DNA of 30,193 nucleotides from Streptosporangiaceae bacterium (lineage in GTDB: Bacteria; Actinomycetota; Actinomycetes; Streptosporangiales; Streptosporangiaceae): positions 1 to 30,193 of the forward strand of contig JASHOI010000100.1 of assembly GCA_030041195.1 (NCBI GenBank), given 5' to 3'. Positions 8,301-15,379 of this stretch are shown piece by piece. A model generated the notes under the pieces. The model was not told the DNA's origin. It saw nothing but the letters and a program-made list of their open reading frames with translations, and ran no database searches. Both the position numbers and the translations under genes were made by a program. Every line of letters starts with the position of its first letter. Position 1 is the stretch's first letter.

Positions 8301-9079
8301 GTAGTCCCTCCAGTAACCGCGGCGCGGGCGGCGAGGAGCCCGCCTTCGACCGGAATATCGACGCCGTTGACCCATGACGCGGCGTTGCTGAGCGCGAAGC
8401 CGATGACCGCAGCGATTTCGCCCGGGCGGGCGTGACGTCCGACGGTCGCGGCGCTGCGGTCTAGGGCGGCCCGGCCCATCGTCGCGGCGAAGTCGGTCAG
8501 GATCCCGGTTTCGACGGGGCCGGGGCTGACACTGAGCGCGCGGATCCTGCTCGGCAGCAATTCGGCGGCGAGCAGCTGGGTCCACCGCACCAGCGCGTGC
8601 TTGGACGTGTCGTAGGCCTGGCTGCCGCTCAGCGGGTACTCGGCCAGCCACGCGTCGATGTCGCCGGACGTCTGCGCGCCGAGCAAGGCGACGATCCCCT
8701 CCGGCGGCACGATGTTGCGGTGCGCGGCAACGGACGCGACCGTGACGACCGCGCCGCCGCAGCGCATCCGGGGCAGCACTCCGGTGATCAGGCGGCGGGG
8801 GGCCAGCAGGTTGACCCCCAGCACCCGTGCGGGCTGGTGCGTCCCGGGAATCCCCGCGACGCTCGCGATCGCATCGATCTTGCCAGGCAGCGCCGCGATG
8901 GCCGCGTCAATGGCGTCGGCGTCGGCCAGGTCGCACACCATGCCCTCGGCGCCCGCGATGTCGCAGCGGATCCGGTCGAGGCCGATCACCGTGTGACCGG
9001 AGCCGGCGAGCGCCCGGGCCAACGCTGCTCCGATGCCCGCCGCAGCGCCGGTGACCAGGATCGTTCGGCTATCGGTCAT
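8297..9079 (-). CDS. Short-chain dehydrogenase/reductase, 3-alpha-hydroxysteroid dehydrogenase/carbonyl reductase-like
   Basis: This is a 260-residue classical SDR. It has the NAD(P)-binding motif TGAAAGIG at residues 10-17, the Asn-containing VLGVNLLAP segment near 87-95, a catalytic Ser near 116 and the Tyr-x3-Lys pair in YDTSK (Tyr156, Lys160). An insert of about 25 residues lies between the Ser strand and the Tyr, as in bacterial 3-alpha-HSD/carbonyl reductases. It starts 4 bp after the P450 stop and its own stop overlaps the next start, so it is tightly inside the P450 operon. Oxidation of an alcohol made by the P450, or the reverse reduction, is the natural inference. The substrate is not determined. 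Confidence 0.9.
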   Translation of the reverse strand: MTDSRTILVTGAAAGIGAALARALAGSGHTVIGLDRIRCDIAGAEGMVCDLADADAIDAAIAALPGKIDAIASVAGIPGTHQPARVLGVNLLAPRRLITGVLPRMRCGGAVVTVASVAAHRNIVPPEGIVALLGAQTSGDIDAWLAEYPLSGSQAYDTSKHALVRWTQLLAAELLPSRIRALSVSPGPVETGILTDFAATMGRAALDRSAATVGRHARPGEIAAVIGFALSNAASWVNGVDIPVEGGLLAARAAVTGGTT

Positions 9080-9083
9080 GACA

Positions 9084-10256
9084 TCAGGAGCCCTCGGAGA
9101 TGCTCACCGGCAGGCGCTTGATGCCGCGGAAGAAGTTACTGCTCAGCCGGGCGGGTTCGGCGTGCAGATCGACGGTGAGGTTGCGCTCGATCAGCCGGCT
9201 GAGGAATAGCCGGGCTTCGAGCCGGGCCAGGTGCGCCCCGAGGCACGCGTGCACGCCCCACCCGAAGCCCATGTGCTCGTTCGGGCTGCGGTCGGCGATG
9301 AACCGGCCGGCATCGGGGAACACCCGTTCGTCCCGGTTGGCCGAGCAATACCACATCACCACCTTGTCGCCGGCCCGCACCGTGCGGCCGTGCATCTGCA
9401 GGTCGTGCCTGGCCGTGCGGCGCATCGACAGCACCGGCGAGACCCAGCGGACCAGCTCCTCCACCAGGGCGGGTATCCGTTCCGGCTCCCGGCGCACCAG
9501 CGCCCACTGGTCCGGGTGGCGGTTCAGGGTGACGACCGCACCCGACAGCAGATTGCGGGTTGTCTCGTTCCCCGCCACCATCAGGATCAGGTAGTACGCG
9601 TCAAGCTGGCCCCGGCTGAGCGGAATACCGTCGATCTGGGCGGTGGTCAGGACGCTGACAAGGTCATCGGCGGGGCACGAGCGGCGCTGTGCTTCCAGGT
9701 CGCGGAAGTACGCAAAGACCTCTTCGCGCGCCTTCACCGCGGTTTGCGGACCCTCGGAGTAGTCAGGATCCTCCGAGGCCATCTGGTTGGTCCAGCGAAG
9801 CAGGTGCGGGCAGTCTTCTACCGGTGCCCCCAGCAACCGGCCGATCATGACCAGCGGCAGCTCAGCAGCGATCCGTCTGACGAAGTCGAACTCCCCCGCA
9901 CCGACGGTGCGGTCGAGAATCTCGTCGATAACCGCGACGATGTCGGAGTCCAGCGAGCGGATCCGCGCCGGGCGCACGTGCGGGACTACGATCTTCCGGA
10001 GCTGCCCGTGCCGGGGCGGGTCGAGGTGGTGGATGCTGCGCTCGCCTTCGCCCTCGGCGCGCCTGCTCTTGATCTGCGTACCCTCGGTCGCCGTGAACGC
10101 TTCGTAGTCGGAGGCGACGGTCTTCACGTCGTCGTACCGGGTCACCGACCAGAAACCCGGACCGTCGAACTCGTCGTTCCAGTGCAGCGGTTCGTGCTCC
10201 CGGAGGATGCCGAACACCTCGCTGTCGGTCCCCTGCTCGAAGAGGCTCAGGTCCAT
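9084..10256 (-). CDS. Cytochrome P450, CYP124/125/142-like
   Basis: This is a 390-residue soluble bacterial P450. It shows the I-helix AGNETT (about 228-233), the ExxR pair in EELVR (Glu267, Arg270), the aromatic/PERF-like region FPDAGRF (about 313-319) and the heme loop FGWGVHACLG with Cys338 as thiolate ligand. The sequence style (GNETTRN, SANRDERVFPD) recalls actinobacterial CYP124/125/142 enzymes that oxidise sterol, lipid or terpenoid side chains; this is family resemblance only. The ATG at 10256 has GAGG eight bases upstream. In-frame starts at 10280, 10292 and 10319 would add up to 21 poorly conserved residues. It is first in an operon with the SDR and the ATP-grasp protein. The ferredoxin at 15082 is its likely electron donor. 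Confidence 0.93.
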   Translation of the reverse strand: MDLSLFEQGTDSEVFGILREHEPLHWNDEFDGPGFWSVTRYDDVKTVASDYEAFTATEGTQIKSRRAEGEGERSIHHLDPPRHGQLRKIVVPHVRPARIRSLDSDIVAVIDEILDRTVGAGEFDFVRRIAAELPLVMIGRLLGAPVEDCPHLLRWTNQMASEDPDYSEGPQTAVKAREEVFAYFRDLEAQRRSCPADDLVSVLTTAQIDGIPLSRGQLDAYYLILMVAGNETTRNLLSGAVVTLNRHPDQWALVRREPERIPALVEELVRWVSPVLSMRRTARHDLQMHGRTVRAGDKVVMWYCSANRDERVFPDAGRFIADRSPNEHMGFGWGVHACLGAHLARLEARLFLSRLIERNLTVDLHAEPARLSSNFFRGIKRLPVSISEGS

Positions 10257-10397
10257 CAGGTCGACCTCGCGCCGAGGCATGTGCCCATGCATCCCTCTGA
10301 CATCCCTCCGGCATCTCACCCTGACGGCCGCTGGCGGCCAGACATTTATGCGACTAGGGAATCACTAAATCACATCGGCGGCCAGACCGAAAGACCC

Positions 10398-10427
10398 TTG
10401 TTCAACTCCATCGGACCGGCCTACACT
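10398..10427 (+). promoter_or_regulatory. Candidate sigma-70-type promoter for the acyl-CoA synthetase operon
   Basis: TTGTTC at 10398-10403 and TACACT at 10422-10427 are separated by 18 bp, a reasonable housekeeping-type promoter for a high-GC actinomycete. Transcription would begin near 10433, leaving a leader of about 65 nt before the ATG at 10499. Confidence 0.45.
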
Positions 10428-10432
10428 GGTGT
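10423..10432. promoter_or_regulatory. Inverted repeat ACAC-TG-GTGT, candidate operator
   Basis: A 4+4 bp inverted repeat overlaps the candidate -10 box of the acyl-CoA synthetase promoter and touches the TTGACA facing the P450 operon. A repressor bound here would block both directions. The gap upstream of the ferredoxin has an inverted repeat in the same place relative to its -10. Short arms make chance occurrence possible. Confidence 0.35.
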
Positions 10433-10435
10433 CAA
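10430..10435 (-). promoter_or_regulatory. Candidate -35 box for the P450 operon
   Basis: On the minus strand this hexamer is TTGACA, a perfect -35 consensus, facing the P450 gene. No convincing -10 follows at 17-18 bp, so the call is tentative. It abuts the ACAC-TG-GTGT inverted repeat, so one bound protein could affect transcription in both directions. The rest of the 242-bp divergent gap also carries ATCACTAAATCACAT at 10361-10375. Confidence 0.3.
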
Positions 10436-10498
10436 TTAGTGCGACTCAACGTTCACAATCTTCGCTGAGGCTGAGCGTCTGAACGGGAGAGAACCTGC

Positions 10499-12013
10499 AT
10501 GTACCCGGCTGCTGTCGCCGACCGGCACCCGGATCGGGTCGCCTACATCATGGCTGGCTCACGGCAGACGCTCACGTACTCGCAGCTGGATCGCGCGTCC
10601 AACCGGCTGGCACACCTGTTCCGGCAGCACGGGATACGCGCCGGCGACACCGTGGCGCTGGTGCTGGAGAACCGGATCGAATGGCCGGTGGTCGTCGCGG
10701 CCGGCATGCGGTCTGGGCTGTACGTGGCGCCGCTCAACTGGCATCTCAACCCCGCGGAGCTCGCAGCGCTGCTGGCCGACGCCCGGCCGCGCGCCGTGAT
10801 CACCAGCACTGCGATCGCCCCGAGCCTGGCCGGCATCGCCGGCGACCTGGGTGGCAGCGCGGCGTGGTGCGTCGACGGCGCCGCTGACGGCTTTGCCGAC
10901 TTGCGGACGGCGATGGCGTTCCAGCCCGCGACACCGATCGATGATGAGTCGCTCGGGGCGCGCGTCCTGTACAGCGGGGGTACGACCGGGCGCCCGAAGG
11001 CGTTCCGCCAGCGGCTGCTCGGGGTGCATCCCGCCGCGGCGCCGGCACGCCACGCGGAACTGACCGAACGGCTCGACATCGGCGCCGACACCGTGCTGCT
11101 CTCGCCGGCCCCGTCCTATCACGCCGCGCCGTTCACCTTCCAGCTGATCACCCTGGCGGCGGGCGGGACGGTGGTGTGCATGGAGCACTTCGACGCGGCC
11201 GCCGCACTGGCCGCGATGCGCACGCACAGCGTGACCCACTCGCAGTGGGTGCCGACCATGCTCATCCGGCTGCTGCGGCTGAGCCCGGACGAACGCGGCG
11301 CTCCGGTCCTTACCGACCGTGTGGCCTTCACCTCGGGAGCACCGTGCCCGCCCCAGGTCAAGCTGGACATCATGGCCTGGTGGGGGCCGATCCTGCACGA
11401 GTATTACGGGGCCTCCGAGGGATACGGGCACACCTATATCTCGCCCGGTGAGGCCCTCGTCAGACCCGGCTCCGTCGGCCGTCCGCTGTCTGGAGCCCGT
11501 ATCCACATCACCGGCCCGGACGGCACCGAACTGCCCGCCGGGCAGGCGGGCCGGGTGTGCTTCGCCGCACCCGCCGGCCTGGCCTACCGCAACGCCGGCG
11601 ATGGTGCGGCTGCAGCGCTGCGCAGCATGGGGGACATCGGCTACCTCGACGCGGAAGGGTTCCTGTTCCTGGTCGGGCGCGCGACCGGCACGATCATCTC
11701 CGGCGGCGTCAACATTTACCCCGCTGAGATCGAAGCCGTGCTGCTCAGCCACGCGGACGTCGTCGACGCGGCGGTCGTTGGCGAACCCGATCCCGAGTTC
11801 GGGGAACGTGTCGTCGCCGTCGTGGAACCGCGACCGGGAACCGACTCTGGCGCGCTGAGCGAGACGATCACCAAGCTGTGCCGCGAGCGGCTCGCGCACT
11901 TCAAGGCGCCGCGGCGGGTGGTCATCGCCGACCGCCTGCCGCGCCGCCCCAACGGCAAGCTGAGCGCAGAGGCCGTTCGTGCCCTTGTCACGTCCGGTAA
12001 GGAGAACTCGTGA
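10499..12013 (+). CDS. Acyl-CoA synthetase / AMP-dependent CoA ligase
   Basis: This 504-residue enzyme belongs to the adenylate-forming (ANL) superfamily. It should activate a carboxylic acid with ATP and join it to CoA. Motifs in order: the phosphate loop YSGGTTGRPKA at about 158-168, the YYGASEGYG motif near residue 302, MGDIGYLDAEGFLFLVGR at about 378-395, the hinge region with IISGGVNIYPAEIE, and PNGKL with the catalytic Lys487. The usual Arg-x-x-Asp after the A8 segment reads RATGT, a mild deviation. GGGAGAG precedes the ATG. The stop overlaps the next gene (GTGA). In this cluster it likely activates an acid produced by the P450/SDR steps. Confidence 0.92.
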   Translation: MYPAAVADRHPDRVAYIMAGSRQTLTYSQLDRASNRLAHLFRQHGIRAGDTVALVLENRIEWPVVVAAGMRSGLYVAPLNWHLNPAELAALLADARPRAVITSTAIAPSLAGIAGDLGGSAAWCVDGAADGFADLRTAMAFQPATPIDDESLGARVLYSGGTTGRPKAFRQRLLGVHPAAAPARHAELTERLDIGADTVLLSPAPSYHAAPFTFQLITLAAGGTVVCMEHFDAAAALAAMRTHSVTHSQWVPTMLIRLLRLSPDERGAPVLTDRVAFTSGAPCPPQVKLDIMAWWGPILHEYYGASEGYGHTYISPGEALVRPGSVGRPLSGARIHITGPDGTELPAGQAGRVCFAAPAGLAYRNAGDGAAAALRSMGDIGYLDAEGFLFLVGRATGTIISGGVNIYPAEIEAVLLSHADVVDAAVVGEPDPEFGERVVAVVEPRPGTDSGALSETITKLCRERLAHFKAPRRVVIADRLPRRPNGKLSAEAVRALVTSGKENS

Positions 12014-12624
12014 ACGACTTCCTGATCCTGCACACGCTGCGGGTAAAAGGCCTGACACCGCTCGCCGTCGTCACCGCGCAGACCGGCCTGCCGGCCACGC
12101 AGGCCGATGAGGTGCTCCGCCGGCTCGCCGGTGAGGGCCTGGTGAGCATGCGGGAAGGGCGCATGGCCGGAGCGTTGCTCACGCCCGCGGGCAAGCAGGC
12201 CCACGCGGAGCAACTGGCCCGCTGCGCCGCCACTCGCGGTGCCGCCGCGGCCCTGACCGCCGCCTACGAGGAGTTCTTGCCGGTCAACGCCGAATTCAAG
12301 GGGATCTGCCAGAGCTGGCAGGTGCGGCCCGACGGGCAGCCGAACGATCACGCCGACGCCGGTTACGACAGCGGAGTGATCTCGCGGCTGGCAGCAGTCC
12401 ACCAACGGCTGGTGGCCTCGGTCCTGGAGCCGCTCGACAAGGCGCTGCCCCGGTTCGCCCCCTACCGGGGCAGGCTGGCCGCAGCCCTGGAGCGGGTGCG
12501 CGGCGGTGACGCCACCGCGTTCGCCCGCCCAATGGCCGACTCGTATCACGACATCTGGATGGAGCTGCACCAGGACCTGCTGCTGTCCGCTGGCCGCGAG
12601 CGCGGCGCGGCCGACGAAGGCTGA
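12010..12624 (+). CDS. Winged-helix protein resembling a PEP-utilizing-enzyme partner
   Basis: This is a 204-residue protein. Residues 1-70 look like a winged helix (FLILHTLRVKGLTPLAVV, TGLPATQADEVLRRLAGEG, then a wing ending LLTPAGKQA). The C-terminal part is helical with conserved-looking segments such as NDHADAGYDSGVISRL and PMADSYHDIWMELHQDLL. I recall closely similar segments in actinobacterial proteins encoded beside or joined to truncated PPDK proteins (the Rv1126c/Rv1127c neighbourhood), which would link it functionally to the ATP-grasp gene at 6798. A MarR-like regulator is the alternative. The GTG at 12010 overlaps the CoA-ligase stop, with AAGGAG five bases upstream. Confidence 0.75.
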   Translation: MNDFLILHTLRVKGLTPLAVVTAQTGLPATQADEVLRRLAGEGLVSMREGRMAGALLTPAGKQAHAEQLARCAATRGAAAALTAAYEEFLPVNAEFKGICQSWQVRPDGQPNDHADAGYDSGVISRLAAVHQRLVASVLEPLDKALPRFAPYRGRLAAALERVRGGDATAFARPMADSYHDIWMELHQDLLLSAGRERGAADEG

Positions 12625-12629
12625 CCGCG

Positions 12630-12648
12630 GCGGCGCTCAACGCGCCGC
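12630..12648. terminator. Hairpin between convergent genes
   Basis: GCGGCGC at 12630-12636, loop TCAAC, and GCGCCGC at 12642-12648 form a 7-bp GC-only stem. It sits 6 bp after the plus-strand stop and overlaps the end of the minus-strand gene. There is no U tract, so it could be a bidirectional GC hairpin terminator or just GC-rich coincidence. Confidence 0.35.
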
Positions 12649-14040
12649 GCCGAGGATCTCCGCAACCCGCGCTCGAGCTCTTGCCGGGTCGTACGAGCGC
12701 CTTATCTGGAGCTTCTCGGCCTCGAGCGATCCTTCGGCGTGCGTCGCCAGCACGGCCTGGTAACCGCCGTACTCCCGGGCGGTGAGGTCGGCGACCAGGC
12801 TGAGGATCTCGTAGCGCCGGCGCCCGGGCACGGCCGCGGTGAGGTACTTATCCAGCACTGCCGCCACCGCCGGATTGTCCCAGTCCTCCGCGCCCGGCCC
12901 GGTCACGAGCAGGCCCCCGGCAAGGTCCTGCAGCCGCCCGACCGCGGCGTGATAGCCGTGCGCAAAGTGATACTTGGCCAGGTTCACCGCGAGCGGATCT
13001 GGCTGCTGGATCCCATGGTCACCGGGGCACGACCGGACCGCCGCCAGCTCGGCGAGGCCGCGGACGGTCTCGGCGTACGCGACGAGCTCGGCGAGCTTGT
13101 CCCGGACATGGCCGGCGGTGGCGATGCCGTTGGCCTCGGCGACCGCGAATGCACAGCCGACGATCAGGTCCAGCAGCGGCAGCTTGTAGTTGACCGCGGT
13201 GAACCGGTGATAGCCGGCGAACGCCAGCGCCAGCTCACCAGCCAGTTCCGGGCGGCCATGCAGGAAAACCCGTTCCTTCGGCACCCGGACGTCGTCGAAC
13301 ACGGTAAGGCTCTCCAGCATCTTGTGCCGGGATGAGATCGGGAAGTCGGAGGCGTTCCGGCTGCCGTCGCTGAACGGCGAGACATACAAGGTCAGCCCGG
13401 GCGTGTCCACGGGAATCGCGAAGCTCACGGCGTAGGCGCGGTCCTGCGGCCCCATGGCCCGGGTGGGCAGCACGATCAACTCGTCGGCGTTGGCGGAGTA
13501 CGACGTATGCGCCTTCGCGCCGCGGACCGTGACCGAGTCGGCATCCTCGGCGACGACGTGCAGATACAGGTCGGGATCGGGCTGCGCGTGCGGCGGAAGC
13601 AGACGGTTGCCCTTGACGTCGGTCTGGGCGACAGCCAACGCCACGTCGCCGTCGCGGCAGTGCTGCCAGAAGGCGACGGCGCGCTCGCGCTCTGTCCCGC
13701 GCAAGGTCTTGAGCAGCGCGAACAGGGCGTCGCTGCCGACCTCCTTCAGCACGATCATGCCCGCGCCGAGCGCGGACACGGCCTGGATGAGCGCACCCCG
13801 ATCGGCCAGGTCCTGCGCCGAGCCGGGAACCGCGTAGAACGCGGTGTACTCCGTATCCCCGTCCCGGGCGACCGCGATGTCCGGGTGCGAGTCGGCAATC
13901 GCGTAGCCGATCGACGAGTGGTCGATGGCGGCCGCAAACGGCGGGAAGGACACCACGTCCTTGACCGCCTGGCCGCGGTAGATCACCCGGCGGCCGTCGC
14001 GAAGGCCGTCCCGGTACTGCTGCGACGTGCGAAGTCCCAC
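12637..14040 (-). CDS. 4-hydroxyphenylacetate 3-hydroxylase / 4-hydroxybutyryl-CoA dehydratase family flavoprotein
   Basis: This is a 467-residue protein of the HpaB/AbfD superfamily (acyl-CoA-dehydrogenase-like fold). Segments such as TDVKGNR, QPDPDLYLHVV, VRGAKAHTSYSAN and VLPTRAMGPQDRAYAVSF resemble 4-hydroxybutyryl-CoA dehydratase (AbfD) more than HpaB. AbfD binds a 4Fe-4S cluster through three Cys and one His. Here the His is kept (AGYHR, His278), the residue seven later is Tyr285 instead of Cys, and the region aligned with the first two Cys (around 96-101, VLKEV) has none. A flavin-only oxygenase, dehydrogenase or isomerase is therefore more likely. The GTG at 14040 has GGGAG seven bases upstream and gives an N-terminus like AbfD; the longer frame to 14121 would overlap surE. 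Confidence 0.85.
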   Translation of the reverse strand: MGLRTSQQYRDGLRDGRRVIYRGQAVKDVVSFPPFAAAIDHSSIGYAIADSHPDIAVARDGDTEYTAFYAVPGSAQDLADRGALIQAVSALGAGMIVLKEVGSDALFALLKTLRGTERERAVAFWQHCRDGDVALAVAQTDVKGNRLLPPHAQPDPDLYLHVVAEDADSVTVRGAKAHTSYSANADELIVLPTRAMGPQDRAYAVSFAIPVDTPGLTLYVSPFSDGSRNASDFPISSRHKMLESLTVFDDVRVPKERVFLHGRPELAGELALAFAGYHRFTAVNYKLPLLDLIVGCAFAVAEANGIATAGHVRDKLAELVAYAETVRGLAELAAVRSCPGDHGIQQPDPLAVNLAKYHFAHGYHAAVGRLQDLAGGLLVTGPGAEDWDNPAVAAVLDKYLTAAVPGRRRYEILSLVADLTAREYGGYQAVLATHAEGSLEAEKLQIRRSYDPARARARVAEILGAAR

Positions 14041-14074
14041 GGCGGTGCTCCCGTCTGCCTCTCGTGTATTCGGG

Positions 14075-14875
14075 TCAGCCGACGCTCGCGGCAGGCAGCG
14101 GTGGCTCGCCGGAGAGCACACGGCGGAGCACGTCGGTCACTGGCGCGCTGTCAAGCTCACCGAGCGCCGCGCGCAGCAGCGTGGCCGACACATACCCGGC
14201 GTGCAGAAGCCCGGCGTCACTGCCGTGCTCGAGGTCGGCCGGGTCGGTCAGGTACGGCCGCACCGTCAGCCACGAGCCGGTTCGCTCAATCGAGTAGCGG
14301 ATCCTGCCCCGGTGGCCCAGCGGGCCGTTCTCGATGCCCTTGATCTGCCCGAGATCCAGGTCCGGCACGTTCAGATTCAGCACGGTGCCTCGCATGCCGG
14401 CCCGGCCGAGCAGCGGAACCGCAGCGCAGGCGATCTCCGCGGCAGTATCGAAACGCGCGTCCGGCAGGAAGCCGCAGCTGACTGCCATCGCGCTGCGCCC
14501 GAGCATCGCGCCGGCCAGCGCGCCCCCCACCGTGCCGGAAAACAGCAGCGACCGGCCGGTGTTGGGCCCGGCGTTGATTCCGCTGATCACCGCGTCCGGC
14601 GGCGTGCCGAAAGCGCCGACGCACGCGGCGAGGACGGCGAGGCCCGGTGGCCCGTCGACGCCGACGGCCGGTACCGACGGGGCCGCCGGCAGGACGTGGT
14701 CGGTAACGGATACTGGCGTGCCGTCGTCAATCCCGCCCAGTGAGGTACCGCTCCCGCTGCGCTCGGTGCACGGCGCGGCCACCGCCACGTCGTGGCCGGC
14801 TGCCACGAGCCTTCCGACGAGGGCCGCGAGGCCGGGGGCGGCGATGCCGTCGTCGTTCGTGACCAGGATGCGCAT
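14075..14875 (-). CDS. SurE-like 5'/3'-nucleotidase / phosphatase
   Basis: This is a 266-residue SurE-family metal-dependent phosphatase. It begins MRILVTNDDG, giving the metal ligands Asp8 and Asp9. ERSGSGTS carries the Ser ligand near 40, and SGINAGPNTG (Asn101) with SGTVGGALAG (113 on) completes the active site. SurE proteins hydrolyse phosphomonoesters, classically nucleotides. The ATG at 14875 has GGAAGG six bases upstream; an open extension to 14980 has no family similarity. It is cotranscribed with the AbfD-like gene (34-bp gap). There are no pcm/rpoS-type neighbours, so stationary-phase repair is unlikely. Beside a phosphotransferase system it may remove phosphate from a pathway intermediate; that is inference. 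Confidence 0.92.
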   Translation of the reverse strand: MRILVTNDDGIAAPGLAALVGRLVAAGHDVAVAAPCTERSGSGTSLGGIDDGTPVSVTDHVLPAAPSVPAVGVDGPPGLAVLAACVGAFGTPPDAVISGINAGPNTGRSLLFSGTVGGALAGAMLGRSAMAVSCGFLPDARFDTAAEIACAAVPLLGRAGMRGTVLNLNVPDLDLGQIKGIENGPLGHRGRIRYSIERTGSWLTVRPYLTDPADLEHGSDAGLLHAGYVSATLLRAALGELDSAPVTDVLRRVLSGEPPLPAASVG

Positions 14876-15018
14876 TGGTTGCCTTCCCACTGCCGGCCCC
14901 TCGCGAGGGTCAGACCCCGCGACCTCGGTTGAGCTCGCTTGCTGTTGCGACTTGAGTGTCACATAACTGTCCCGGGTCAATCAACTCCCGCTGACGATTA
15001 AACGCTGACCTCCGGGGC

Positions 15019-15047
15019 TTGACAGCCGCCTGGCCAAGGATCACTCT
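15019..15047 (+). promoter_or_regulatory. Candidate promoter for the ferredoxin operon
   Basis: TTGACA at 15019-15024 is a perfect -35 consensus. CACTCT lies 17 bp further at 15042-15047 as a weak -10. The leader to the ATG at 15082 would be about 30 nt and contains AGGAG at 15071-15075. The 206-bp divergent gap to surE also holds GTGTCAC at 14957-14963. Confidence 0.5.
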
Positions 15048-15052
15048 TGTGA
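15041..15052. promoter_or_regulatory. Inverted repeat TCAC-TCTT-GTGA, candidate operator
   Basis: This 4+4 bp inverted repeat covers the candidate -10 box of the ferredoxin operon, like the ACAC-TG-GTGT repeat upstream of the CoA ligase. TTCACAA follows it at 15060-15066, and the same heptamer occurs at 10452-10458 in the other divergent gap. A common TetR-type repressor is plausible. Confidence 0.35.
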
Positions 15053-15081
15053 CTACAGATTCACAAAATTAGGAGAACCCG

Positions 15082-15273
15082 ATGCCGCGCATCTCAGTCG
15101 ACACGGACGTCTGCGCCAGCCACGGCCAGTGCGAGTTCGCGGCCGGGGCGATATTCCAGCTCGACGATGACGGCCAGCCGCGCTACCGCGCCGACGTGGC
15201 CGACGGCGATCTGGCAGCGGTCGAACGGGCCATACGGGCCTGCCCTACCCGCGCGATCTCCCTCACGGACTGA
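15082..15273 (+). CDS. P450-type ferredoxin with CxxHxxC variant motif
   Basis: This is a 63-residue single-cluster ferredoxin. Its ligands follow the pattern Cys11-x2-His14-x2-Cys17 ... Cys54-Pro55, the CxxHxxC-(x)n-CP form. Ferredoxins of this group carry a 3Fe-4S or labile 4Fe-4S cluster and feed electrons to actinobacterial P450 enzymes; the residue between the first two Cys varies and may tune potential. AGGAG lies six bases before the ATG. It is the first gene of the unit that includes the PEP-mobile-domain protein, and the only ferredoxin in the window, so it most likely serves the P450 at 9084. No ferredoxin reductase is present here. Confidence 0.93.
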   Translation: MPRISVDTDVCASHGQCEFAAGAIFQLDDDGQPRYRADVADGDLAAVERAIRACPTRAISLTD

Positions 15274-15379
15274 CCATGGACGCCATCGCCGCCGGCCCTG
15301 CGCTGGCGGGCCTGGCCCGCACCGCGCTCGGCCGAACGAGCTGATCTGAATGAACAACTACGACAAGAGAGGCTGGCCC

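Noticed and set aside
9231..10439. A 402-codon plus-strand frame opposite the P450
   Set aside because: The P450 on the other strand has every diagnostic motif; this frame has none.
15276..15344. A 22-residue open frame (MDAIAAGPALAGLARTALGR...) between the ferredoxin and phosphotransferase genes
   Set aside because: It has no ribosome site and no regulatory features such as rare-codon runs; probably chance, although a leader peptide cannot be excluded.
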